This document shows positions 1-5,203 of a stretch of DNA of 9,761 bases, one piece after another; positions within the stretch are counted from its first letter, which is position 1, and each line of letters begins with the position of its first letter. The stretch covers positions 1 through 9,761 of the forward strand of contig JADHXT010000105.1 of assembly GCA_016782825.1 (NCBI GenBank). Reading direction: 5' to 3'. Made by a program: the position numbers and the translations under genes. This stretch comes from Candidatus Brocadiia bacterium. GTDB taxonomy: Bacteria; Planctomycetota; PUPC01; DSUN01. Below the pieces are notes generated by a model that was not told the DNA's origin, did no database searches, and saw only the letters and a list, made by a program, of their open reading frames with translations.

Positions 1-218
1 AGCCTTTCGGAGATTTCGCAAAGCCTGGCAAGGGCGGCTTCAACAGGGACCCCCAGTTCCGCGACCCTGCAAACCTCGACTACCGGCTGAAGCCGACCAG
101 CCCGTGTCGCGGAAAAGCCAGCGACGGCGGGGACATCGGCGTGCGCTACACGCCCGAGATGCTGGAGATGCTGAAGCTGGCGCACGAGTTGCGCAAGAAG
201 GGCATCATCAAGTTCTGA
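1..218 (+). CDS. C-terminal end of a right-handed parallel beta-helix protein (5' end outside window)
   Basis: This is the last 71 codons of a gene entering from the left edge; the frame begins at base 3 and stops at TGA 216-218. The translation contains NRDPQF, DPANLDYRLKPTSPCRGKA and SDGGDIGVRY. This is the typical C-terminal signature of secreted beta-helix (NosD/pectate-lyase-like) proteins, which are abundant in Planctomycetota and related groups. After it comes a short basic helix (LKLAHELRKKGIIKF). The family usually binds or cleaves polysaccharides outside the cytoplasm, but the catalytic part and signal peptide are outside the window, so no substrate can be assigned. A hairpin 30 bases after the stop probably ends the transcript. 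The family call is fairly secure; the function is unknown. Confidence 0.8.
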   Translation, partial: PFGDFAKPGKGGFNRDPQFRDPANLDYRLKPTSPCRGKASDGGDIGVRYTPEMLEMLKLAHELRKKGIIKF

Positions 219-247
219 CGCGTGATCGGAGAAGCCGGAAGAGACCC

Positions 248-280
248 TCCTCCCGCAGGCTTCCGAGTCCTGCGGGAGGG
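248..280 (+). terminator. Hairpin after the beta-helix gene, probable transcript end
   Basis: Arms 248-259 and 269-280 pair over 12 positions (11 Watson-Crick pairs plus one terminal T-G), with a 9-base loop at 260-268. The hairpin starts 30 bases after the stop codon. No T-run follows, so it is either a factor-assisted terminator or a 3'-end stabilising stem, not a canonical intrinsic terminator. Confidence 0.45.
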
Positions 281-478
281 TGCTGGCGCTGTCCGTCGAG
301 CGGCGAACATAATGCGGTACGTGTGACCGGTGATCGGACAACGGCGCGCGGCTCAAGAAATGATGCGCTCTTCATGGGGGCATGCGCTCTCCGAAGCGGG
401 GCGGCGGGGCACGGAGAAGGGAGGTCGGCAAATGGCCCCTGTGTCGCCATCTGTCCCACGGTGGGCGGGCGCCGGGCG

Positions 479-516
479 GTGCAAAAAGTGGAGGGCCGTG
501 CAAAAAGTGAAGGGCC
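479..516. repeat. 19-base tandem direct repeat, two copies
   Basis: The unit gtgcaaaaagtggagggcc (479-497) is followed directly by gtgcaaaaagtgaagggcc (498-516), with one mismatch. It ends 42 bases before the oxidoreductase start codon. Two in-phase copies spaced at 19 bases could be an operator for a dimeric regulator or a simple slippage duplication. The sequence alone does not decide. Confidence 0.75.
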
Positions 517-558
517 GCGGTGGCGCACCGCTGTTGACCAGACAAGGAAGCCTGACCG

Positions 559-1614
559 ATGACCTGTCCTCAATCGCAAATCGGCAATCGCAAATCGCCA
601 ATTCCCGCCTTGCGGGTCGGCATCGTGGGCCTGGGCTGGTGGGCGTGCGACGTACACGTCCCCAACCTGCTGCGCACGCCCGGCGCCCAGATCGCCGCGC
701 TGTGCAGCCGCAGCGAGAAGGGGCGCCAGCGGGGCCTCGAGGCCCTCGGCGAGCATCCGGAGCCATTGCTCTTCGAGCGCCTCGACGACCTCCTGGCGTC
801 CGACGCCGTGGACGCCGTGGTGCTGTGCACGCCCAACGCCACCCACGGCGCCCTCGCGCTCCAGGCCGTGCGCGCTGGCAAGCACGTGCTCGTGGAAAAG
901 CCGCTGGCCACCGACCCCGCCGAGTGTCCGCCCATCGTGGCCGCGGCCGCCGAGCGAGGCGTGGTGGTGCAGGTGGGGGTGGAGCTTCGCCACGCGCCCG
1001 TGGCGCGGGCCATGCGGCAGCAGATCGAGGCCGGCGCCATCGGCCAGCCCGTGGTGCTCCGCACGGAGTTGTGGCGGCAGTGGAACGCGCCCCACGGCTG
1101 GCGCGCCGACCCGGCCCACGCCAGCGACACCCTTTACGAGCTGGCCGTCCACTACCTGGACCTCCTCGGCGTGCTGGCCACCGCCCGCCCCGCGTGGGTG
1201 ACGGCCGGCGGCGGCGCCCGCGTGACCGGCCACCAGCCCGACCATGCGATGCTCACGGTCGGTTACGATGATGGCGCCGTGGGCGCCCTGGGGCTGTGCC
1301 TGTTCGCCCGCGGCAGCACGGACGCGATTCCGCTGGAGGCCGTGGGCACCGAGGGCCGGCTGCTGGGCGACGTGCTCGGCGGCACCCTGCGCCTGTGGAC
1401 GAAGGACGGCGAGGCACGCGACCTGTCGCCCGCGCGAAGCGACGCCGAGGTGTGTGGCTTCCCCGGGTCGCTGGAGTGCGTGGGCGAGTTTGTGGCCGCG
1501 ATTCGGGAGGGCAGGGCGGCCCACGCCGATGCTCGGGAAGGCGAAACGCTCTGCCGCCTGTGCGATGGCGCCCGGCGTTCGCTGGCGTCGGAGGGCCGCC
1601 GGATCGAGCTGTAG
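559..1614 (+). CDS. Gfo/Idh/MocA family NAD(P)-dependent oxidoreductase
   Basis: This 351-residue protein has the usual length of the family. An N-terminal Rossmann fold begins RVGIVGLGWWA, with the dinucleotide-binding glycines at 21, 24 and 26. It continues with AVVLCTPNATHGALAL and the family hallmark EKP (residues 113-115) in GKHVLVEKPLATDP. The C-terminal alpha/beta domain carries LYELAVHYLDLL with His198, the position of the usual catalytic histidine. The common GGGxLxDxGxH context is altered here to SDTLYELAVH. These enzymes oxidise or reduce sugars, inositols or related polyols in the cytoplasm; the substrate cannot be read from sequence. ATG 559 has AAGGAAG (543-549) at suitable spacing. 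TTG 610 is an alternative start that would remove the repeat-derived leader. It stands alone, flanked by non-coding gaps. Confidence 0.9.
   Translation: MTCPQSQIGNRKSPIPALRVGIVGLGWWACDVHVPNLLRTPGAQIAALCSRSEKGRQRGLEALGEHPEPLLFERLDDLLASDAVDAVVLCTPNATHGALALQAVRAGKHVLVEKPLATDPAECPPIVAAAAERGVVVQVGVELRHAPVARAMRQQIEAGAIGQPVVLRTELWRQWNAPHGWRADPAHASDTLYELAVHYLDLLGVLATARPAWVTAGGGARVTGHQPDHAMLTVGYDDGAVGALGLCLFARGSTDAIPLEAVGTEGRLLGDVLGGTLRLWTKDGEARDLSPARSDAEVCGFPGSLECVGEFVAAIREGRAAHADAREGETLCRLCDGARRSLASEGRRIEL
571..598. repeat. 14-base tandem repeat inside the start of the oxidoreductase gene
   Basis: caatcgcaaatcgg (571-584) is followed by caatcgcaaatcgc (585-598). Only the last base differs. In the gene frame it encodes PQSQIGNRKSPI, residues 4-15, before the first Rossmann strand. 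It looks like the short A/T-richer 'aatcgcaaatcg' repeats scattered between genes in some environmental bacterial genomes (from memory). The N-terminal residues of the downstream protein therefore appear to be repeat-derived. Confidence 0.7.
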
Positions 1615-1617
1615 AGC

Positions 1618-1652
1618 CGGCTTGACGGCATTTCAGGGCTGCCGCCAAGCCG
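1618..1652 (+). terminator. Hairpin immediately after the oxidoreductase stop
   Basis: Outer stem 1618-1623 with 1647-1652 (6 bp), a 2x2 internal loop, inner stem 1626-1630 with 1640-1644 (5 bp) and a 9-base loop. It starts 3 bases after the stop codon. No T-run follows directly, so this is a probable transcript 3' end but not a canonical intrinsic terminator. Confidence 0.4.
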
Positions 1653-1756
1653 TCAGCCGCCCCCAGCCATCGGCGACTCAAAAAAACTTTTCTATTATTA
1701 ATGATAATTAACGCCCCATTCACTTTCGGTTAATGTCTGCCGTGTATACTCTTGTG

Positions 1757-1895
1757 GTTGGAAGAAGGCCCATTAGGGCGACGGTCATCGGGTCGGTGAC
1801 CGGGAGGAAAGCCGGGTCGCAGCCCCGGCTTCCCTCATGTAGAACGGAAGCCCGTCCGGGGTGGTTCGATTGGATTCACCCCGGGCGGGGTTCCG
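1757..1895 (+). ncRNA. Candidate structured RNA: four consecutive hairpins
   Basis: The hairpins are: (1) 1768-1771 with 1776-1779, 4 bp and an ATTA loop; (2) 1782-1787 with 1797-1802, 6 bp; (3) 1806-1816 with 1824-1833, 10 bp with one bulged A; (4) 1845-1849 plus 1851-1863 with 1877-1889 plus 1891-1895, 18 pairs broken by one G-G mismatch and including one G-T. A possible -10 element (TATACT, 1745-1750) lies just upstream, with only a poor -35. The ends of the element are approximate. I recognise no Rfam family. The segment gaggaaagccggg resembles the conserved RNase P motif locally, but the context does not fit. Alternatives are a repeat-type palindrome cluster or an upstream regulatory element. 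Strand is assumed from the putative -10. Confidence 0.3.
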
Positions 1896-1970
1896 CTGTC
1901 CCACTCCCGCGACGAGCCGCGTCCCCCCAACGTGCGGTGTCTCCGGGCTCCCCGTCCACAACATTTTGTG

Positions 1971-1999
1971 TTGACAAAGCCGGTGCGACACGTTAGAAT
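1971..1999 (+). promoter_or_regulatory. Sigma70-type promoter for the LysM gene
   Basis: TTGACA (1971-1976, perfect -35 match), a 17-base spacer, and TAGAAT (1994-1999, 5 of 6 to TATAAT). The predicted start point is near 2006, so the coding region must begin downstream. This supports ATG 2073 over any earlier in-frame start. Confidence 0.8.
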
Positions 2000-2072
2000 C
2001 CGTGTCAGACCACCGTGTGGCGGCGGCGCCGTCCCCCAGGCATTGGCAAGCAAGCGGAGGCCCAGGCCAAGA

Positions 2073-2840
2073 ATGTCAAAGTCAAGGATGTATGGAAAGC
2101 CAGGCCGTTCTCCTTTGGTGTACCTCTTCCCCGTGGCCATCGGCGTGGCGCTGTGGGCCACCAATAGCTGGCCCTTCCAGCGGGGACGCAATATCCCCGC
2201 ACGGATTCCCACCGTGGCCGACGGGGCGCGCAACGCCTACGAGGCGCTCAGCGCCGACTTTCGCTCCAAGATCACCGAAGGCGGCTTTGCCGCCATGTTC
2301 GAGCGCATGGTGGATGCCGAAGACGGCGCGCCGCGGATCCGCCGCGCCAGCGTCGTCGACGCGATCGGCCCCGAGCACGCGCGCGCCCGTTTCCGCGTGG
2401 AGTACCCTGAGGCCAATGCCAAGGCGGAATACCACTTCGAGCGCCTCACCGACGCCTGGCAGCTCCAGTCGTTCACCCGCGTGACGGGCCAGGACAGCCT
2501 CCCCGTTGCACCCGAGCCCGCCACGCCAGGCCCGGCGGAACTCACGCCCGCACCGCCAACGCCGGCGCCCGACTCCACCGAGCCGCCCGCCGTGGGTCCC
2601 TCGGCCGTTGCCCCGCCGGCCGTCGCGCCCGCACCACAGCCCACCCGGGGCCGGCGCTACCACACCATCCAGGCCGGCGACACGCTCACCTCGATCTCCC
2701 GCAAGTACTACGGCACGATCCGCGCCATCCCCCTTCTGCAGGAAGCCAATCCTGGCCTCAATCCGCGACGGATGCCCATCAACCGCCGCATCGTGATCCC
2801 GCGCCGGCCCGACAGCGCCGCCAAGGGCGCCGGCGCCTAG
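2073..2840 (+). CDS. Membrane-anchored LysM-domain protein
   Basis: The protein has 255 residues. A short basic N-terminus (MSKSRMYGKPGR) leads into one hydrophobic segment at about 14-30 (LVYLFPVAIGVALWA), so it is an inner-membrane anchor or uncleaved signal. A folded region at about 46-140 (NAYEALSADFRSK, FRVEYPEANAKAEYHFERL, WQLQSFTRV) looks like an alpha+beta NTF2-like module, which is tentative. A Pro/Ala linker spans about 143-193. A LysM domain spans about 196-243 (YHTIQAGDTLTSISRKYYG, then QEANPGLNP and INRRIVIP). LysM binds the glycan of peptidoglycan, so the protein probably tethers membrane to cell wall. ATG 2073 is chosen because the promoter lies at 1971-1999 and GGAGG sits at 2056-2060 (12-base spacing). 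It is monocistronic, with its own promoter and terminator. The partner or enzymatic role is unknown. Confidence 0.85.
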   Translation: MSKSRMYGKPGRSPLVYLFPVAIGVALWATNSWPFQRGRNIPARIPTVADGARNAYEALSADFRSKITEGGFAAMFERMVDAEDGAPRIRRASVVDAIGPEHARARFRVEYPEANAKAEYHFERLTDAWQLQSFTRVTGQDSLPVAPEPATPGPAELTPAPPTPAPDSTEPPAVGPSAVAPPAVAPAPQPTRGRRYHTIQAGDTLTSISRKYYGTIRAIPLLQEANPGLNPRRMPINRRIVIPRRPDSAAKGAGA

Positions 2841-2863
2841 CGCCGCATCCCTCACCACCTTCG

Positions 2864-2893
2864 GCCGCCAGCCCATTGCTGGCGGCTTCTTTT
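2864..2893 (+). terminator. Rho-independent terminator of the LysM gene
   Basis: A perfect 9-bp stem (gccgccagc 2864-2872 with gctggcggc 2878-2886), a 5-base loop CCATT, then the T-rich tract TTCTTTT (2887-2893). It starts 23 bases after the stop codon and is a textbook intrinsic terminator. Confidence 0.9.
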
Positions 2894-2907
2894 CGCGCGC
2901 AGCCATG

Positions 2908-2936
2908 TTGCGCCCGTGCCCCAAGATCGCTACAAT
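2908..2936 (+). promoter_or_regulatory. Promoter candidate for the DUF1080 gene
   Basis: TTGCGC (2908-2913, first three bases match TTGACA), a 17-base spacer, and TACAAT (2931-2936, 5 of 6 to TATAAT). It lies just after the LysM terminator and 54 bases before ATG 2991, which is the expected place for an independent promoter. Confidence 0.6.
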
Positions 2937-2990
2937 ACTTGCCCGCCCGGCGCGCGCCGCGGCAGGCCCCTTCACGCAAGGAGAGAAACG

Positions 2991-3665
2991 ATGGAACGCT
3001 GGATGAGGATCGCCGTCGGGTGCGCCCTCGTGGCCGCGTGCTGGTGCACCGTGGACGCGGGCGAGGGTGCGGATGGCTGGACCGTGCTCTTCAATGGCAC
3101 CGACCTGGACGCCTGGAACTGCAAGAAGGGCGGCTGGGTGATCGACGACGACAAGGCCATGGCTCGCCAGCCCAAGGGCGGCTATGCCTGGAGCAAGGAG
3201 CGCTTCGGCGACTTCGTCCTCGACCTCGACTTCAAGGTCGCCGAAGGCTGCAACAGCGGCATCTTCATCCGCACGGCCAACCTGCGCAACGTCGTGCAGA
3301 CCGGCATCGAGGTGCAGGTGCTCGATTCCTTCGGCAAGAAGCAAATGGGCAAACACGATTGCGGCGCCATCTACGACTGCCTCGCCCCCAGCGCCAACGC
3401 CGTCAAGAAGCCCGGGGAATGGAACCACATCACCATCACCTGCAACGACAACCTCATCCAGGTGGTGCTCAACGGCCAGAAGATCATCGACATGGATCTC
3501 GACAAGTGGGCCGAGGCCAAGAAAAACCCCGACGGCAGCAAGAACAAATTCCGCACCGCCTACAAGGACATGGCCCGCGAGGGCCACATCGGATTTCAGG
3601 ACCACGGCAAGCCCGTGTGGTACCGCAACGTCAAGATCAAGCCCCTCGCCACGGCCACCAAGTAG
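2991..3665 (+). CDS. Secreted DUF1080 / 3-keto-disaccharide hydrolase-like protein
   Basis: This 224-residue protein begins with a signal peptide at about 1-23 (MERWMRIAVGCALVAACWCT). A single DUF1080 (PF06439) domain follows: WTVLFNGTDLDAW (30-42), GGWVIDDD, FGDFVLDLDFKV, GCNSGIFIR (86-94), GIEVQVLDS (105-113), GAIYDC, GEWNHITITC (142-151), VVLNGQKI and GHIGFQDHGKPVWYRNVKI (198-216). This is a laminin-G-like jelly roll widespread in Planctomycetota, and the family name reflects hydrolysis of 3-keto sugars. The exact substrate here is inference. ATG 2991 has AAGGAGAG at 2978-2985, and the earlier in-frame start at 2916 falls between the promoter boxes. Gfo/Idh/MocA dehydrogenases can generate 3-keto sugars, so the nearby oxidoreductase may be functionally linked, although the two genes are not co-transcribed. 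Confidence 0.9.
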   Translation: MERWMRIAVGCALVAACWCTVDAGEGADGWTVLFNGTDLDAWNCKKGGWVIDDDKAMARQPKGGYAWSKERFGDFVLDLDFKVAEGCNSGIFIRTANLRNVVQTGIEVQVLDSFGKKQMGKHDCGAIYDCLAPSANAVKKPGEWNHITITCNDNLIQVVLNGQKIIDMDLDKWAEAKKNPDGSKNKFRTAYKDMAREGHIGFQDHGKPVWYRNVKIKPLATATK

Positions 3666-3901
3666 GACGCGGCCACGGCGCGATTCGCGGCTCTGTGTCG
3701 GGAAACGCACGGTCGCGGCCTGGCCGCTGCCACGCGCTCTCAGCACGACGCGAGGGCGAGCGAGACGCCCGCTCACCCTCGCGTGGTATGGCCACACCGC
3801 CATCCATCCTGCGCACGCCCTTGTCGCGTGCCGGCACGCCCCGCGTTGGCATAGGCTTTGCGTCTCTCTGTGAATTCGGTGGAAACCGGCCAAAAAAGCG
3901 C
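3666..3901. other. Intergenic region downstream of the DUF1080 gene
   Basis: This non-coding stretch contains the hairpin at 3748-3784 and an A6 run followed by the palindrome AAGCGCTT (3896-3903) abutting the next promoter. Open frames here are shadows with no recognisable domain. Confidence 0.5.
3748..3784 (+). terminator. Strong hairpin after the DUF1080 gene
   Basis: A 9-bp outer stem (acgcgaggg 3748-3756 with ccctcgcgt 3776-3784), one C-A mismatch, a 5-bp inner stem (3758-3762 with 3770-3774) and a 7-base loop. It lies 83 bases after the stop. There is no T-run, so it may be a transcript end, an RNA stabiliser, or a bidirectional barrier before the polysaccharide operon. Confidence 0.4.
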
Positions 3902-3930
3902 TTGCATTTCTTCTCGGTTCTACTTACTAT
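3902..3930 (+). promoter_or_regulatory. Promoter candidate for the polysaccharide operon
   Basis: TTGCAT (3902-3907), a 17-base spacer, and TACTAT (3925-3930), in a locally AT-richer patch. The box matches are only moderate (3 of 6 and 4 of 6), but spacing and position fit. The predicted start near 3937 gives a leader of about 370 bases before ATG 4310. The stretch ACTTACTATAGGGAG (3922-3936) also resembles the phage T7 promoter core. Confidence 0.5.
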
Positions 3931-3936
3931 AGGGAG

Positions 3937-4309
3937 CGACTTCCCGCGTAGGCTTGGGAATTGCGGTTCCCGCTGCCTCTGCGTGGGGAGTGTGCCAGGT
4001 CGAAGGTCGCATCGCAACCGAGCGGAACTGCTCTCGCACAGAGGTTTCGCGTCACGGCAGTGCCGGCCTCACTGAAACTGAAAGGCGCAGGCAACACGAA
4101 CCCGTCCAGTGGCAACGTGGGCTGGCACCGCAGCGCTGCCTACGTTGAGGTCTCGTAAGGAGAACGCCTCAGGATCGTGTAGTTCCCTCGCTTCGATGCG
4201 GGGCCACCAGTTATCCCGGTGAGGAAGCACGCTGCTGAGCTTCCTTCGTTTCGGCTTTCCGTGCGCTCGAGGAGTGGCGACGTCCAGTCACCTTTTTTGG
4301 GAGTATCTG
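3937..4309 (+). promoter_or_regulatory. Long 5' leader of the polysaccharide operon
   Basis: About 370 untranslated bases precede the first operon gene. Visible structure includes the 10-base palindrome gcagcgctgc (4130-4139), a 7-bp hairpin at 4222-4228 with 4239-4245, and a short hairpin (4274-4278 with 4287-4291, one G-T pair) followed by C and six Ts (4293-4298). The T-run abuts the ribosome binding site GGGAG (4299-4303). A hairpin plus T-run at the ribosome binding site could act in attenuation or translation control. I recognise no known riboswitch consensus. The small frames here (such as 3954-4148) lack a ribosome binding site and domain motifs. Confidence 0.4.
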
Positions 4310-5116
4310 ATGAAGGACCTAACGCGCGTACTCGTGATGGGGCTACTGGCCGTGGCGACGTCGGGCTGCATTCGGTACGCCGACATCGACCAGTGCATGA
4401 CCCGCCACAAGCTCCGGACGCTCGAGAAGCGCTACGAGCAATTCAATGGAACGTACCAGCTCGGCATGCCCGACTCCGTGAACATCAGCATCCCCGACCA
4501 CCCCGACCTGAGCGGGAGCTACATGCTCCGCCCCGACGGGAACATCTCGTTCCCGCTCCTCGGCGACGTCTACGTCGAGGGCCTCACCCCCATGCAGCTG
4601 TCCGACCTGCTCGCCAAGCGTCTCGAGCGGTTCGTCAAGAAGGTGGAGGTGCTCGCCACCGTCACCCGCGTGGACAGCAAGGTGGTCTTCATGTACGACC
4701 GCACGAGGAACGGCGGCAGGGCCTTCCGCTTCGACGGCGACCACACCGTGCTCGACGTCCTCACCATGCAAGGAGGCTGGTTGCGCAACGAAGCCTTCGC
4801 CAGCCGCGTGCGCCTCGTGCGCAACAACCCCGAAGAGCGCGAAGTCTACCGCATCCGCGCCGACCGCTTCGTCCGCGGCGACCTGCGCACCAACGTGCTC
4901 GTGCGCGAGGACGACATCGTGTACGTCCCCGCCACGTGGATGGCCGAGATCGTCTACTTCGTCGAGATGATCACCCGACCCATCACCTCCCTGGGACGTG
5001 CCGCAAGCGACATGGGCACCATGCCCTACGAGACCCGCTCGGAATACTACCAAACCAAGCTCGAGTACCGGCGGGCTAAGCGGAGCAACAACGAGTTCAC
5101 TACTCAGACCCCTTAG
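4310..5116 (+). CDS. Polysaccharide export outer-membrane lipoprotein (Wza/PES family)
   Basis: This 268-residue protein has a lipoprotein signal (MKDLTRVLVMGLLAVATSGC) with lipidation Cys20. The polysaccharide export (PES) domain spans about 47-119 (GTYQLGMPDSVNISIPDHPD, GSYMLRPDGNISFPLLGDVY, GLTPMQLSDLL). An SLBB-like domain spans about 122-207 (SKVVFMYDRTRNGG, DGDHTVLDVLTMQGGW, VLVREDDIVYVP). A C-terminal helix at about 209-228 (WMAEIVYFVEMITRPITSLG) fits the Wza outer-membrane-spanning helix. In this family the oligomer forms the exit channel for capsule or exopolysaccharide. ATG 4310 has GGGAG at 4299-4303 (6-base spacing) and places the lipobox correctly; the upstream GTG 4274 lies inside a hairpin. 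It is the first gene of the operon, separated from the next by a terminator-like hairpin. Confidence 0.93.
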   Translation: MKDLTRVLVMGLLAVATSGCIRYADIDQCMTRHKLRTLEKRYEQFNGTYQLGMPDSVNISIPDHPDLSGSYMLRPDGNISFPLLGDVYVEGLTPMQLSDLLAKRLERFVKKVEVLATVTRVDSKVVFMYDRTRNGGRAFRFDGDHTVLDVLTMQGGWLRNEAFASRVRLVRNNPEEREVYRIRADRFVRGDLRTNVLVREDDIVYVPATWMAEIVYFVEMITRPITSLGRAASDMGTMPYETRSEYYQTKLEYRRAKRSNNEFTTQTP

Positions 5117-5131
5117 TCAGACCACACCACA

Positions 5132-5172
5132 GGGCTCCCGCGGCCTCACGGGCCCCGGGAGCCCGTTTCTTT
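5132..5172 (+). terminator. Intra-operon intrinsic-terminator-like hairpin
   Basis: Outer stem gggctcccg (5132-5140) with cgggagccc (5156-5164), 9 bp; one C-C mismatch; inner stem GGCC/GGCC (5142-5145 with 5151-5154); loop TCACG. A G and then TTTCTTT (5166-5172) follow. It lies 15 bases after the export-lipoprotein stop and 31 bases before the next start, so it probably terminates only part of the transcripts and lowers expression of the following genes. Confidence 0.75.
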
Positions 5173-5203
5173 GTCGGGGCTTTCCCACGGAGTGGATGTA
5201 GAC

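Larger units (their letters stand above)
219..558. other. Intergenic region upstream of the oxidoreductase gene
   Basis: This is a 340-base gap. It contains the hairpin at 248-280, an isolated CATAAT (308-313) that would fit a -10 box but has no convincing -35 partner, and a 19-base tandem repeat at 479-516. AAGGAAG at 543-549 is the ribosome binding site of the next gene. Open frames on both strands here are low-complexity and arginine-rich and match no family I recognise. I see no gene in it. Confidence 0.6.
1615..2072. other. Intergenic region between oxidoreductase and LysM genes
   Basis: This is a 458-base gap. In order it holds the post-gene hairpin (1618-1652), an AT-rich island (about 1678-1735) that stands out against the G+C-rich surroundings, a possible -10 box TATACT (1745-1750), four consecutive hairpins (1768-1895), a strong promoter (1971-1999), and the 5' leader of the LysM gene with GGAGG at 2056-2060. 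The open frame from 1733 runs through all of the hairpins and shows no family motif, so I do not call it a gene. Confidence 0.6.

Noticed and set aside
1804..1822. Similarity of gaggaaagccggg to the conserved RNase P RNA motif
   Set aside because: The match is short and imperfect, the following conserved segments are absent, and the 150-base element is too short for RNase P RNA.
1851..1889. tRNA-like T-arm appearance (ggttcgattggattc) in the loop of the large hairpin
   Set aside because: No acceptor stem, D-arm or anticodon arm can be arranged around it; it is the loop of an 18-pair hairpin.
1733..1996. 87-codon open frame in the gap before the LysM gene
   Set aside because: It runs through all four hairpins, has no ribosome binding site that I can see and no family motif, and ends inside the promoter.
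2082..3893. A 603-codon open frame on the minus strand
   Set aside because: It covers two well-supported + strand genes and a terminator. Its composition is the Val/Gly/His/Ala-rich type expected from antisense of G+C-rich genes, and no domain motif is visible.
3954..4148. 64-codon open frame in the operon leader as an upstream regulatory peptide
   Set aside because: No ribosome binding site, no signal or repeat pattern, and overlapping frames of similar length exist, as expected by chance.
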